64,000 bases of DNA from Mycobacterium parmense. GTDB lineage: Bacteria; Actinomycetota; Actinomycetes; Mycobacteriales; Mycobacteriaceae. The stretch is taken from NCBI RefSeq assembly GCF_010730575.1, contig NZ_AP022614.1, forward strand, positions 2,914,001 to 2,978,000, written 5' to 3'. Positions 27,806-36,576 of this stretch are shown one piece after another (the first letter of the stretch is position 1; every line of letters starts with the position of its first letter). The notes beneath the pieces are model-generated. The model did no database searches, was not told the DNA's origin, and saw only the letters and a program-made list of their open reading frames with translations. Position numbers and translations under genes: made by a program.

Positions 27806-27853
27806 GCCTGCGCTCTGGGCACGGCGAGCGCGCTCGACTCGATCAACGCGGGG

Positions 27854-28909
27854 TCATTCGCCACGACGTGCCCTTTGTGAGCACGCCTCGCAGACGCCGC
27901 GGTCGCGGCTGATCGGTGCCCAAAGCGGTTGCTGGCAGGTCGAGCAGCTCACCTCCGATTCCGACCGCATGAGGACTGGGCTAGGCGGGGGCGGCGCTGA
28001 CGCCGGCGGTAGCGGTGGCGGGTTTCGGACGGCCGAGCGGTCAGTCGGGTGCACGGCGCATTCGCGGGTGACGGCTTGCACGATTTCCCGCTCCCGTGGT
28101 GTCGAGCCTTCCGGTGTCCACAGCGACGCGCCAGGCCCAGCGCAAGAGTCGATGACCTCGATGGCCTCCTTGTAGGCGAGGCTGACTTGGCCTTTGGTGC
28201 CTGTCGCGACGGCGACGATCTCACCGGCCGGCATCAGGACGGCCAATTCGTCGAGCAGCACCGCGGTCGGCTCCCGGCGATACCACCAGCCCGAGGCTCG
28301 GCTGCGGTCCCGTTCGCGAACCAATTGGCCGATGATCACGCGGGCGCTGTTGGCCGGCGGCATGACGTCCCAGCCTCGCACGGTTAGCCGGGCCGTGGGG
28401 ACGTGATCGGCCCAGTCAGGGTCGCGCTCGGTGTCGCTGACCCATGCCGTGGGCCAGCCCGCCTGAAATGACTTCACCGCGCGGATTTTGGCCCGGGCTC
28501 GTGACAGCTGGGAGCGCTGGACTTCAAACCCGACATCGTGCAACCCGGTAACCGCGACGTCGAGGCGGGTACCGTTCCCGGTGGACTTCTCCAGCACGGC
28601 GGGCAGGCCGGCCTCGGCGGCGGCCCGGCGTGTGTATTCCGCTTGCCGGCGGTGCTCGTCGGACATGGTGGTTATGCGGTGACCGTGCCCGTCAAGGTTG
28701 CCGCCCGGGTAATGCCGCGCGTAGAAGCGGCCAGTGTGGTGTCGGTAGACGTACATCGGCTCACCGTTGCCCAGGCAAGTGAGCACGGGGGCCGCCGGTG
28801 GCGGGTCGATCTGCCCGTGCTGGCTGACGATCTCGTTGTAAAGCCCCGCGGGCAGTTCAGCGAGGTCAATGTCGATACCGCGTGGATGGTAGCGGACGAG
28901 GGTGGTCAT
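27854..28909 (-). CDS. CoiA-like predicted nuclease with C-terminal zinc ribbon
   Basis: The 351-residue protein has a middle segment (RLDVAVTGLHDVGFEVQRSQ, then LSRARAKIRAVKSFQAGWPT and AWVSDTE) that matches the layout of CoiA-type competence nucleases, a PD-(D/E)xK-like Asp and Glu-x-Gln with the W-x-D strand after it. The C-terminus ends in a short Cys4 zinc ribbon (CSTCQQPLW, CEACSQ). Pro-rich linkers join them. A DNA-handling role fits an integrative element. Its closest neighbour is the ART-like gene, 49 bp downstream on the same strand. Confidence 0.6.
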   Translation of the reverse strand: MTTLVRYHPRGIDIDLAELPAGLYNEIVSQHGQIDPPPAAPVLTCLGNGEPMYVYRHHTGRFYARHYPGGNLDGHGHRITTMSDEHRRQAEYTRRAAAEAGLPAVLEKSTGNGTRLDVAVTGLHDVGFEVQRSQLSRARAKIRAVKSFQAGWPTAWVSDTERDPDWADHVPTARLTVRGWDVMPPANSARVIIGQLVRERDRSRASGWWYRREPTAVLLDELAVLMPAGEIVAVATGTKGQVSLAYKEAIEVIDSCAGPGASLWTPEGSTPREREIVQAVTRECAVHPTDRSAVRNPPPLPPASAPPPPSPVLMRSESEVSCSTCQQPLWAPISRDRGVCEACSQRARRGE

Positions 28910-29108
28910 GCAGTCGCGTCGTTTCGGTCGGGCTTGTCGTGTTCGGAGCCGTCAATGACAGGTTGGCATCGTTCGGCAACCGTGACGTCACCCAGGGTAA
29001 TCCCGCCACGCACGCGCGTCGGTGACCCTCGCGGAGGCGACGTCGCTGGGGGTCGGTGGTGCCGGCGTGAATAGCGATCCAGGAGCTAGCTGCATAAACT
29101 GCTACGGC

Positions 29109-29402
29109 ATGGGGCAAGATGCATTGCAGGTCGTCCCCGCCGAGCTCGAAGCTACGGCCAGCCAATGGGAAGCGTTGACCGCCCAACTCGCAGGGGCGCC
29201 GCCGTCGCCGGGGCAGCCATTCCAGGCCACCACGGCGGCCGTGAACGGCGTCAACGCGGCGACCAGCTTGGCCGCTGCTGCCTTCGCGGCACGGACCCAA
29301 GCAACCGTCGGTGGGATGATCACGGCGGCCGGGAGATACACCAGCCACGAGGCCGCCTCCGCTGCCGCGATGTCCAACCTGACACAGGTGACGGTGGTCT
29401 AG
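29109..29402 (+). CDS. EspC-like small type VII (ESX) secretion substrate, DUF2580-type
   Basis: The 97-residue protein begins MGQDALQVVPAELEATASQW and continues with two helices of low complexity (AAVNGVNAATSLAAAAFAAR). This matches the helical-hairpin EspC/DUF2580 type secreted by ESX systems. The C-terminal YTSHE agrees with the YxxxD/E export signal. The ATG at 29109 is chosen to match the family; a longer frame starts at 29022. It is followed directly by a larger WXG-like partner (stop and ATG adjacent), so the pair is probably co-secreted. No ESX core genes are in the island. Confidence 0.75.
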   Translation: MGQDALQVVPAELEATASQWEALTAQLAGAPPSPGQPFQATTAAVNGVNAATSLAAAAFAARTQATVGGMITAAGRYTSHEAASAAAMSNLTQVTVV

Positions 29403-30425
29403 ATGGCCGCCACCCTCTCGCAGATCCGGGCATGGAGCACCGAGCACCTCGTCGACGCCGCCGCCTACTGGACGCAAACCGCCGACCGATGGGAAGACGC
29501 ATTCCTGACGATGCGCAATCAGTCCCATGCACTCACCTGGCACGGCGTCGGCGGCGACGCCCTGCGGCGACGCACCGGGGCCGATCTATCGGTCGTGAGC
29601 GGCAAGGCCGACCAGCTACGGCAGGCCGCAGGGATAGCCCGCAACGGGGCGGGCGAAATCGGCGCGGCCCAACGGCGCGTCCTCTACGGGGTCGAGGACG
29701 CGGAGAGTGCCGGATTCTCGGTCGGAGAGGACCTGTCGGTTACCGACAGCCGCAGCACCAGCCCGGCGGAACGCGCCACGCGCGAAGCCCAGGCCCAAGC
29801 GTTCGCGGCCGACATCCGGTTGCGCGCCGAGCAACTCGACGGGGCCGACGCCAAGGTCGCCGGTCAGCTCACGGCGGCCGCAGGCGATGTCGGCAACGGC
29901 GGCTTCGCGCAGAACCCCGATCCCGTCGCGCAGCCTCCGGCCACCGGCCGCAACGGGGCCCAATCACAGGCCAGCACCAACGGGGGCCAATCAGCAGCTC
30001 CCGGTAGCCGCAACGGGGTCCAATTGGTCGACTTCACTCAAGGCAACGCCGCTGGGACCAACCCACCGCCATTCGCGCCGTGGGATACCCCCAACGGGAC
30101 ACCGCCCCCACCGGAGCCGTCCTTCATTCCCCAGTACGAACAGGCCATCACTGCGCCCCCAGCGGCCCCGCCGCCGGGTGCGCCGATGCCCTCATCGCCA
30201 GTACCGGCTGCCGGTCCGGCCGCCGCGGCGGCCGCCAAACCGCCATGCAGCCCGTACGACGCGACGAAGGCCCTCCTCGAACCCATGGGCGGCATGGTTG
30301 CGATGTTGACCGCGGGCCCCGAGGGCGCGACGGGCGTTGGGATCCCCGCCGCGATCGGTCAAATCGCCCTCGGTACGGCGGCGGTCGCCGACGGCCTGGA
30401 GGCCGCCGACAAATGCCTACCTTGA
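29403..30425 (+). CDS. Ala/Pro-rich ESX-associated (WXG-like) protein
   Basis: The 340-residue protein starts with a ~140-residue helical region (IRAWSTEHLVDAAAYWTQTA, ALTWHGVGGDALRRR). The W-H-G turn between two helices is typical of the WXG100 superfamily and related ESX substrates. A long Pro/Gly/Ala-rich middle (about 155-290) leads to a hydrophobic C-terminal segment (GGMVAMLTAGPEGATGVG). It is immediately after the EspC-like gene, with which it likely forms a heterodimer or chaperone-substrate pair. Function is otherwise unknown. Confidence 0.7.
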   Translation: MAATLSQIRAWSTEHLVDAAAYWTQTADRWEDAFLTMRNQSHALTWHGVGGDALRRRTGADLSVVSGKADQLRQAAGIARNGAGEIGAAQRRVLYGVEDAESAGFSVGEDLSVTDSRSTSPAERATREAQAQAFAADIRLRAEQLDGADAKVAGQLTAAAGDVGNGGFAQNPDPVAQPPATGRNGAQSQASTNGGQSAAPGSRNGVQLVDFTQGNAAGTNPPPFAPWDTPNGTPPPPEPSFIPQYEQAITAPPAAPPPGAPMPSSPVPAAGPAAAAAAKPPCSPYDATKALLEPMGGMVAMLTAGPEGATGVGIPAAIGQIALGTAAVADGLEAADKCLP

Positions 30426-30495
30426 TGCCGCCAACGGGACACAATGGATGCCGCCTGGCACGACCCCAGACACTCCGATGGCTGGGAGGACGCGC

Positions 30496-30684
30496 GTGAA
30501 GAGGAACCACCTGTACGGCCTCGCGTTCTACACGGCGATGGCTCTCCTGTTTCTCGCCCTGTTCGTGCTGAATGTTTGCACCCACGGCACGGCGCTGGGC
30601 CTAGTCGGTACCGGAGGCCTCGCCGTGTTGATGGGTTACTTCGCCTACCGCGCCTGGTTCGCCAAGCGTCGCATTAACCGATAA
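30496..30684 (+). CDS. Small two-span membrane protein
   Basis: The 62-residue protein starts at GTG 30496 (VKRNHLYGLAFYTAMALLF), placed by GGAGG seven bases upstream. It has two hydrophobic helices (about 8-28 and 34-52) and a basic C-terminus (WFAKRRINR). It ends the EspC-like transcription unit, which runs in the same direction. I know no family; a membrane partner for the secreted pair is possible. The alternative ATG at 30478 adds six residues. Confidence 0.6.
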   Translation: MKRNHLYGLAFYTAMALLFLALFVLNVCTHGTALGLVGTGGLAVLMGYFAYRAWFAKRRINR

Positions 30685-31229
30685 GCCCCCACCGGGCGTT
30701 GCCCAACCGGTTCCGGCGTTCGTCCTGGCAACGGCCATTCCCGCGCACCACCAATCGCTCGCGCTCCTCGGCAGATGGGCTTCTCCGCTGGCGTGGCCAG
30801 TTGTTCTACGGTTTGCGCGTTCGCACGGCCGCGACCATCGGCTCCGAAACGCGCTGAGCGGCGGTCCTGCGCAGAAGGGCGGGTGTCCGCCTCCGCACAT
30901 GGGCGTAATCGGCGACGGCTGAATGCCGGGCTGATCGGATAAGTCCCTGTGGGAGCCGTGAGCCGCGTCATAAATTTCCGAACAAACACGATTCAAGTGC
31001 AACTGCGAGCCTCCGGGCGGCATTTCGGCGCCCGGAAATGGGCTAATTGGGTGGGTGAGGTCCGCGTTTGTGTGTGTGACGTGGGCTTTGCGCCCGGGAG
31101 GCGCGCTCGGTCACCAAACTTTTTTCAAATATCCGGCCAGCAAGTACCACGACTCTGATACCAGCCCAGTGGTATTAAGCAAATCCGGCGCACTGCACGC
31201 CTGTCGGCTGCGCCCTGCTCATGAGCCAA
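30685..31229. other. Island spacer, no gene recognised
   Basis: These 545 bases hold no frame with credible coding features. The most A+T-rich part is near 31125-31185 (ACTTTTTTCAAATAT and a nearby TGATACC...GGTATTA inverted-like pair), which could contain a promoter. The remainder is plain GC-rich DNA. Confidence 0.35.
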
Positions 31230-31535
31230 CTATTGGCCCGCGGGGTGCTTCTCGTCGAGGTTGCGAGAAACCCATAGGCAACTTAGGCACACCCGTGCGG
31301 TCAGCGAGCGCACCGGCGACGCGTGGTGGGTGACGACCGCGGTCACGTGCGATTCCTCGCGTCCCTCACGTGGGCCGGTCGCGATCCACTCGTGTCGGGC
31401 CTGCTGCCGTTCGGCGAACACGCCCATGCACATCTCGGACGTCTTCCACTTCCCGTACCAGTGCGCCACCGATCCGGGGTTAGCGGATTGGGGGTACAGC
31501 ACGCGCCAATACTCCCGGTAGGGCTCGTCGTCCAT
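31230..31535 (-). CDS. Hypothetical protein
   Basis: The 101-residue protein begins MDDEPYREYWRVLYPQSANP at ATG 31535, with GGGAGAA as ribosome site. It contains aromatic-rich stretches (AHWYGKWKTSEMCMGVF) and a Cys pair near the end (VCLSCLW). It resembles small mobile-element proteins but matches no family I know. It lies upstream of and in the same direction as the XRE regulator, across a 248-bp gap. Confidence 0.5.
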   Translation of the reverse strand: MDDEPYREYWRVLYPQSANPGSVAHWYGKWKTSEMCMGVFAERQQARHEWIATGPREGREESHVTAVVTHHASPVRSLTARVCLSCLWVSRNLDEKHPAGQ

Positions 31536-31782
31536 CGCGATTCTCCCGTCTTGACCAGCGGCAGCATTAGCCGCAAGCCCCGGCCTTCTCCGAAGGGCAC
31601 CGTTCCGGGTGGCGCGGTTGCCGTCCGCCCACGTCGGAGGCGTGTGGGCGAATCTCTTGGCCGTAATCAACGATACCGAGCAGGGCCCAAAGACCGGCCG
31701 CGCTGACCCGGGTCACGGTGCGTGAAGCTGAGGTCTGACCGGCACCCGCCGGTCCGGGAGACGCGACGCTGGCCGGGCCGGA

Positions 31783-32043
31783 CTACGACGTGCCGTCCAT
31801 GAGCCGCCCCGCGGACACCTGCAGCACCTCGGCGATGTCGAATAGCCGCTCGTAAAGCAAGCCTCGTCGGCCAAGTTCGACGTCGATCAATACGTTGCGT
31901 GTGACGCCTGACCGGAGGGCGAGGGCCTCTTGGGTGAGGCCCCGCTCGGTGCGGAGCATCCGGATACGCTCTCCGACTTCACGGCGGCGGAGTTCCCAGG
32001 CGGCGACCCGTTCGGGATCGTTCTGACTGGGTCGCGTGGGCAC
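31783..32043 (-). CDS. XRE-family helix-turn-helix regulator
   Basis: The 86-residue protein is a single Cro/C1-type HTH: RIRMLRTERGLTQEALALRS, GVTRNVLIDVELGRRG, LLYERLFDIAEVLQVSAGRL. It is divergent from the DUF732 gene, so it may control that promoter and its own. Small XRE proteins of this kind act as element repressors. The two transcripts overlap by their 5' regions near 32036-32043. Confidence 0.85.
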   Translation of the reverse strand: MPTRPSQNDPERVAAWELRRREVGERIRMLRTERGLTQEALALRSGVTRNVLIDVELGRRGLLYERLFDIAEVLQVSAGRLMDGTS

Positions 32044-32143
32044 GCGTCCCAGTAGTCGGCCAAATCAGCTGACTGTCTGCCCTACTAGTAGTACTCTGAG
32101 CATGCGCAGCACCGAGGAGGGCAAAGCACCAAAGGGAATAACC

Positions 32144-32545
32144 ATGAGATGCAAAACCCGCGTGCGCGCTGCTGTCGCTGCCCTGGTTCTGGCACTGGCA
32201 GTCCTGGGAAGCGGTCATGCCCGGGCCGACCCTAAGTCGTTCTGTTCCGATGGCCAAACGGATTGCCGCCGCGACGTGCCCGGGTACCTCTCCATGCTGG
32301 CTAGCGCCGGTGTTCACGGCAACAGCGACCAGACGCTCGTGATAGTCGGGGATCGCGTCTGCGGCGATCTCGAGCGCGGGACACCCTCTGCGGTGGTAGC
32401 AGCCGGGCTGCGGCAGACGAACCCCTCTATGACTCTCCTGGCTGGCAATGCTGCGGTGGATGCGGCATTAGTGGATCTGTGTCCGCAGCTGATGCGCACT
32501 GACAACCGCGAACCAGTCCTTCTCCCTTTGCAGCAGCGACGATGA
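32144..32545 (+). CDS. DUF732 secreted protein 1
   Basis: The 133-residue precursor starts MRCKTRVRAAVAALVLALAV (signal peptide, cleavage near GHARADP; ATG 32144 with AAAGGGA). The mature part has the DUF732 pattern: FCSDGQTDCRRD, YLSMLASAGVHGNSDQTLV, GDRVCGDLERG and a late LCPQL. DUF732 proteins are small exported mycobacterial proteins of unknown function. It is the first of several copies in a row here. It overlaps the next gene by ATGA. Confidence 0.85.
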   Translation: MRCKTRVRAAVAALVLALAVLGSGHARADPKSFCSDGQTDCRRDVPGYLSMLASAGVHGNSDQTLVIVGDRVCGDLERGTPSAVVAAGLRQTNPSMTLLAGNAAVDAALVDLCPQLMRTDNREPVLLPLQQRR

Positions 32546-33075
32546 CTGGACGACGGAGGTACTTTGTGGGCAGTCGGGGCGGAAGGCACCACGCAATTTG
32601 CTCGAGCGCGCATAAAGGTGCCTTGCCTGGGGGTTTGGCTACGGGTTCTTCGGCCCGCCGACTCAGTGGACTATTGCTCGGTCTGTTTACGGCTTCGCCC
32701 TTAATGTTCGCCGCCCCAGCGGATGCCGACCGTCTCGATCCATTTCCATGGACGCCCTATGACCGGCAGTTCGTGGCGAACGTCGATGCCTACACGACCA
32801 CTCACGTGCATCGGATTTATGATCCTTCCGAGGCGGATGATAGTAGCCCACATGGATACCTCCGCACGCCTGTGACGAATTATAAATTGGGTAGTCCCGT
32901 GAGCCTGGCACGCGATACATGCAAAATAATCAATGGACCCATCACGAAGGAATTCGACGACCAACATTGGTTCACCATGCCCGCGTGGGATAACGGGGTC
33001 CCAGAGGGAGCGTGGGTCACCAAGCAGGCGATCGCCTGGTATTGCCCGCAATATTCCTCCCTCGAGTACTGGTGA
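32542..33075 (+). CDS. Secreted hypothetical protein
   Basis: The 177-residue protein is translationally coupled (ATGA) to the preceding DUF732 gene. A signal-like hydrophobic stretch (about residues 40-62, LSGLLLGLFTASPLMFAAPA) precedes an acidic, aromatic-rich mature part (DPFPWTPYDRQFV, NVDAYTTTHVHRIYDP). Two Cys (ARDTCKII, AWYCPQYS) could form a disulfide, as in DUF732. The long basic start suggests the real start may be internal. Function is unknown. Confidence 0.6.
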   Translation: MTGRRRYFVGSRGGRHHAICSSAHKGALPGGLATGSSARRLSGLLLGLFTASPLMFAAPADADRLDPFPWTPYDRQFVANVDAYTTTHVHRIYDPSEADDSSPHGYLRTPVTNYKLGSPVSLARDTCKIINGPITKEFDDQHWFTMPAWDNGVPEGAWVTKQAIAWYCPQYSSLEYW

Positions 33076-33253
33076 TCGGTCGCTGTCGGTCTTTGCACCC
33101 CGACCAAGTGCGGCGGCGCAACCCGCCTACACCTGGCCGTACCAAATGGGGTGCTACCCGCCGGAGCCACCACCGCCGCCCAACGGACACTTCCCGCCGT
33201 GCAACAGTGTCGACCCTCGATTTGCCCAGGGTTGTGGAACTGAGCCCCGGCAG

Positions 33254-33652
33254 ATGAGCGGCCAATCCGTGAGGGCTATCGGGGCGGTACTTGCTGCGGC
33301 TGCCTTTGTTTCATCGCCGTTGTACGCGTCGGGTTGGGCCCACGCCGATGCCGCGCAGGCGGGTTACGTCAACCAGCTGCTGGCCCACGGCATCCCAGGC
33401 ACGAGCGACCAGCTGCTCAACAACGGCTACGTGATGTGCCAGGCACTGGACGCCAACCGCCAACCGTCGTGGGCCGACGTCGCAGCCAATTCGACAGGCC
33501 CCGCGGGGTTACCCTTCGTCGAGACCGCCTACGAAGTCGGCGCCGCGATCCGGTGGCTGTGCCCGTCACAGGGCTGGCAGGTTCAAGAACTGGCCCGGGC
33601 CGTCCAGGCACCCGAAGTTCGCGCAGTGCGAGCCGGGTACGCGGGGGGCTAG
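33254..33652 (+). CDS. DUF732 secreted protein 2
   Basis: The 132-residue precursor (MSGQSVRAIGAVLAAAAFV) has a signal peptide cleaved near AHADAAQ. The DUF732 core is GYVNQLLAHGIPGTSDQLL, NNGYVMCQALDAN, and a late WLCPSQGW. The upstream frame stays open with a Pro-rich stretch (YPPEPPPPPNGHFPP), probably the end of another lost gene. A scrambled copy of this gene is at 35570-35836. Confidence 0.85.
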   Translation: MSGQSVRAIGAVLAAAAFVSSPLYASGWAHADAAQAGYVNQLLAHGIPGTSDQLLNNGYVMCQALDANRQPSWADVAANSTGPAGLPFVETAYEVGAAIRWLCPSQGWQVQELARAVQAPEVRAVRAGYAGG

Positions 33653-33659
33653 GCGCGAG

Positions 33660-34031
33660 ATGTTGCGCACGTTCGGACTGGCTGCGGCCTCGACCGCTAT
33701 GGTCGCCGTCATCGCGGCCTGCCACCAGGCGCCGTCGCCGGACCAGGGGTTCCTCAACGCCGTGCACGCCGCGGGGATGCACGCCGACGACGGTGACCAG
33801 AAACTGCTGGGACTAGGACACGAGGTTTGCCACCGGCTTGACGTCGGCGAGACCGTGCAGCAGGTCACCGACCAGGTGTGGGCGGGGATGCCGCACAGGC
33901 CGCTGGCAGACCAAAGATTGCCATCGGAATACCAGGCCGACGCGCAACAGCACAAAACCGCCTCGGAGTTCGTGGACGATGCGCTGAATTACCTTTGCCC
34001 CGAGCAGGCCAGTCACTACCACGGGAGGTAA
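33660..34031 (+). CDS. DUF732 lipoprotein
   Basis: The 123-residue protein has a lipobox (VIAACHQ, Cys21) after a hydrophobic signal (LAAASTAMVAVIA), then a DUF732 core (DQGFLNAVHAAGMHAD, GHEVCHRLDVGET, NYLCPEQ). It is 7 bp after secreted DUF732 protein 2. Both are probably exported together, one anchored and one free. Confidence 0.82.
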   Translation: MLRTFGLAAASTAMVAVIAACHQAPSPDQGFLNAVHAAGMHADDGDQKLLGLGHEVCHRLDVGETVQQVTDQVWAGMPHRPLADQRLPSEYQADAQQHKTASEFVDDALNYLCPEQASHYHGR

Positions 34032-34067
34032 TTTCCAGGACCTGGCCCAGGCGGTCCAGGGGAACCG

Positions 34068-34276
34068 TCTTCCTGGTCCTAGGCGGCTGGCGTCGGACTG
34101 CTAATCAGCTCCGTGGTGCTTTACCACGCCAACCAGACACCCCGGACTACAACGAAATCCGCTCCCCTACCGCCGCCCCCGGCGCAGTGAGGCGTGGCTG
34201 GTACCCCGATCCTGCGGGCACGGGAAAAGAGCGGTATTGGAACGGCAATGCGTGGAGTGATCTGCCGCCACGGTGA
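34068..34276 (+). pseudogene. DUF2510 protein remnant (decayed copy of 36019-36417)
   Basis: The stretch matches the C-terminal half of the DUF2510 gene at 36019-36417 in DNA (for example AGCTCCGTGGT and a shared CCTGCGGGCACGGG-like segment) and in its ending (RGWYPDPAGTGKERYWNGNAW). The membrane part is scrambled by frameshifts (VLGGWRRTANQLRG in place of VLGVGLLISSVV) and there is no start. It is a broken duplicate. Confidence 0.75.
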
Positions 34277-34350
34277 TTTTGCGGCAGCCGGGACATGAAC
34301 GACTCGACGGTCGGCCTCAAAAAGCACACCGCATCTGCTTTGCTTGTCCG

Positions 34351-35553
34351 ATGGCGCTTCCGCTGGCTTTGGAACCCCACGTTGCGCCTGTCGAAAAGGC
34401 ACTCGAGGGCGTGATCGGCGCCGTCCGTGCCGCACGTTTCGACAGGCGCACTGACGAGCGAGATCCCGATAGCGGTTTGAGCGTTGAGCAAGCCCGCGAG
34501 AGTATTGACGATGCGATGCGGAACTGGGCCGCTGTCCACGAGGATTTCGTCGCCGCACTTGACGCGACATTAAACGACCAGCCCGCCTTCAAGTCGGAGA
34601 TCAAATTAGCCCTAGGGGCGCTGTCGGTACTGGACGCCGGGGTTTCGACCGAGATTGCGCTCGCGCAGCCACTCGAAACACTCGACGGGAACCGCAAACT
34701 CGCCAGCATCCCCGACTGGCCGACGGAATCGCACGCTGTGCTTGAGGCGACCGCTTTCGGGCCCCCAGGAGCTCCAGACGAGGGCCTGGTAAGCCTGCTT
34801 CAGGTCGGCACCGACGACGACCCAGCCCCCGAACCCCCCGGGCAACTCTATGGCGACGCTGTAGGCCACGCGGTCCGCGTCATTCGACGCCAGACGGCGG
34901 AATCGATCACCAGTGTGTTTGTCGGGCTAACCGCCGTCCCGTTCATGGACGCCATCCCACTTCCGGCCAATAAGGAACTCGTGGACGTTTTGCGCGATCT
35001 CTTGGAGGAGCCGGGCTCCTGGGCAGTGGAGTTAGCGATCAAGGAACTGCCACGAGGTATTTCTAAGTGGTGCCAGTGGGCGCTCGGGAAGGCCACCCAA
35101 TTGCTGAAAAAGGTTCTTGGCGAGCAGCGCTTCGAAGCCCTCGATAAGTTGCTAGTCAAGGGCGCTACTACTAAAACCACGGACTTTATTTCCCAAACGC
35201 TGATCTGGGTCTACGATACGGGCGACGTCATCGAACGCGGCGAAGCGGCATTCGAGCCCCCAGGCCAGCCCCTGAAGAAATCAGAGCACAACAAACGAGG
35301 CGCACGGCTCGGAAAGCTTGAGAAGTCCAACAAAAAGTGGTTAGGGCCGATAAAGCTTTTGTCACCGGGAGTCGGACATTTGTGGTACGTGCCCATTCCG
35401 CTTCCGGTTCCTCCAAATGCCCTTCCTGCCGCCCCCGCCGCGGCAGCGGTGTTGCTCGCGTGGGCATTACTTTTATCTGGGGACCAACTCGACACCCGCT
35501 ACCCCTACCCCAATGTCTGGAAGGGTGTGGTGCGGCGCGCACAAGGCGAGTGA
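34351..35553 (+). CDS. Hypothetical protein with C-terminal membrane segment
   Basis: I do not recognise this 400-residue protein. It starts MALPLALEPHVAPVEKALEG and is mainly helical (DAMRNWAAVHEDFVAALDA), with a basic, Lys-rich middle (KWCQWALGKATQLLKKVLG, KKSEHNKRGARLGK) and a hydrophobic C-terminal span (LPAAPAAAAVLLAWALLL). Its codon use is less GC-biased than the neighbours. It is located between the two copies of the DUF732-DUF2510 block and may be cargo that came with the duplication. Confidence 0.6.
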   Translation: MALPLALEPHVAPVEKALEGVIGAVRAARFDRRTDERDPDSGLSVEQARESIDDAMRNWAAVHEDFVAALDATLNDQPAFKSEIKLALGALSVLDAGVSTEIALAQPLETLDGNRKLASIPDWPTESHAVLEATAFGPPGAPDEGLVSLLQVGTDDDPAPEPPGQLYGDAVGHAVRVIRRQTAESITSVFVGLTAVPFMDAIPLPANKELVDVLRDLLEEPGSWAVELAIKELPRGISKWCQWALGKATQLLKKVLGEQRFEALDKLLVKGATTKTTDFISQTLIWVYDTGDVIERGEAAFEPPGQPLKKSEHNKRGARLGKLEKSNKKWLGPIKLLSPGVGHLWYVPIPLPVPPNALPAAPAAAAVLLAWALLLSGDQLDTRYPYPNVWKGVVRRAQGE

Positions 35554-35569
35554 GCACGGCGGCGACGGC

Positions 35570-35836
35570 GATCAACTGCAGCCGCACTTGCTGCGGCTGT
35601 CCTTGGTTTGCCGCTGTTGTACGCGTCGGGCAGCGCCCGTGCCGATGCCGCCCAGGCAACGCACTGGACCCAACCGCCAACCGTCGTGGGCCGACGTCGC
35701 CCGCAATTCGGTGGGCCTTCCGGGCCGCCCTTCGTCGAGACCGCCTACGAGGTCGGCGCCGCGATCCGGTAGGCAATGTCGACCAGCTGCTGGCCCACGC
35801 GATCCCCCAGGGATGACCGACCAGCTGAACGGCTAG
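35570..35836 (+). pseudogene. Scrambled DUF732 remnant (decayed copy of 33254-33652)
   Basis: Long stretches match the DUF732 gene at 33254-33652 (TTGTACGCGTCGGG, the CGTCGTGGGCCGACGTCGC stretch, TTCGTCGAGACCGCCTACGA), but the middle block (GACCAGCTGCTGGCCCACG) has moved behind the end, and there are internal stops. It cannot encode a protein. Confidence 0.75.
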
Positions 35837-36018
35837 GCGATGTGCCAACACCCAGGCTCCGGCGACAGTCACGATTTCGGTCGACGCCGCAACACTCACG
35901 GGCACGAGTACCACGTCGACCACGGTCGGGGTGTGCGGCTACCCGCCGCGGACGTACGGCCCCGACACGTTCACCCTCACCAAGGTGTCGTAATGCCGTT
36001 CCGTGCAGGGGATGACCG

Positions 36019-36417
36019 ATGACCGCTCTCAAGATCGTGTTGCCGCTCGGCATCGTCGCGATCATCGCGGGCCTCGTCATCGGCAACACCAACATCTCGC
36101 TCGCCTCAGCGCAGGGCATCTCGTGCGGCTCCGCGTTCGGCGGGGGCTCGGGCACGCTCGACCCGTATGTGGAGACGGCGTGCGCGCCCCTACTCTCCGA
36201 GCACCAGCTGTGGGCGACGGTCTTCATCGTCCTGGGCGTCGGACTACTCATTAGCTCCGTGGTCCTTTACCGGGCCAACCCGCCCGCGGCGGCGCCCACG
36301 AAGATCCTTCCGCCGCCTTCAGGAGCCACAAAGCGTGGCTGGTACCCCGACCCGGCGGGCACGGGCGAAGAGCGTTACTGGAACGGCAAGGGGTGGAGCG
36401 ACTTACCGCCTCGGTGA
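36019..36417 (+). CDS. DUF2510 small membrane protein
   Basis: The 132-residue protein has an N-terminal membrane helix (about 5-24, IVLPLGIVAIIAGLVIG), a short outer loop with two Cys (GISCGSAF, ETACAPL), a second helix (about 70-88, VFIVLGVGLLISSVVLY) and a C-terminal DUF2510 motif (RGWYPDPAGTGEERYWNGKGW). DUF2510 is a short actinobacterial tag of unknown role, often on membrane proteins. A decayed copy lies at 34068-34276, and the TIR-caspase operon starts 160 bp downstream. Confidence 0.82.
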   Translation: MTALKIVLPLGIVAIIAGLVIGNTNISLASAQGISCGSAFGGGSGTLDPYVETACAPLLSEHQLWATVFIVLGVGLLISSVVLYRANPPAAAPTKILPPPSGATKRGWYPDPAGTGEERYWNGKGWSDLPPR

Positions 36418-36576
36418 TTGAGTTGGGCAGGCGGGGGCCACCAGTCGGACACGTCCAAATCGGCGAAACGGGAACGGCTCAGATTCCACCGTCTGTCGGG
36501 GGCGAGCAGTAGTCTCTTCGCTGAGTTGGTCCGTGGCTAAGGAGAGCCGCGACTCGGTGGGTGAGGGGGTCACAGC

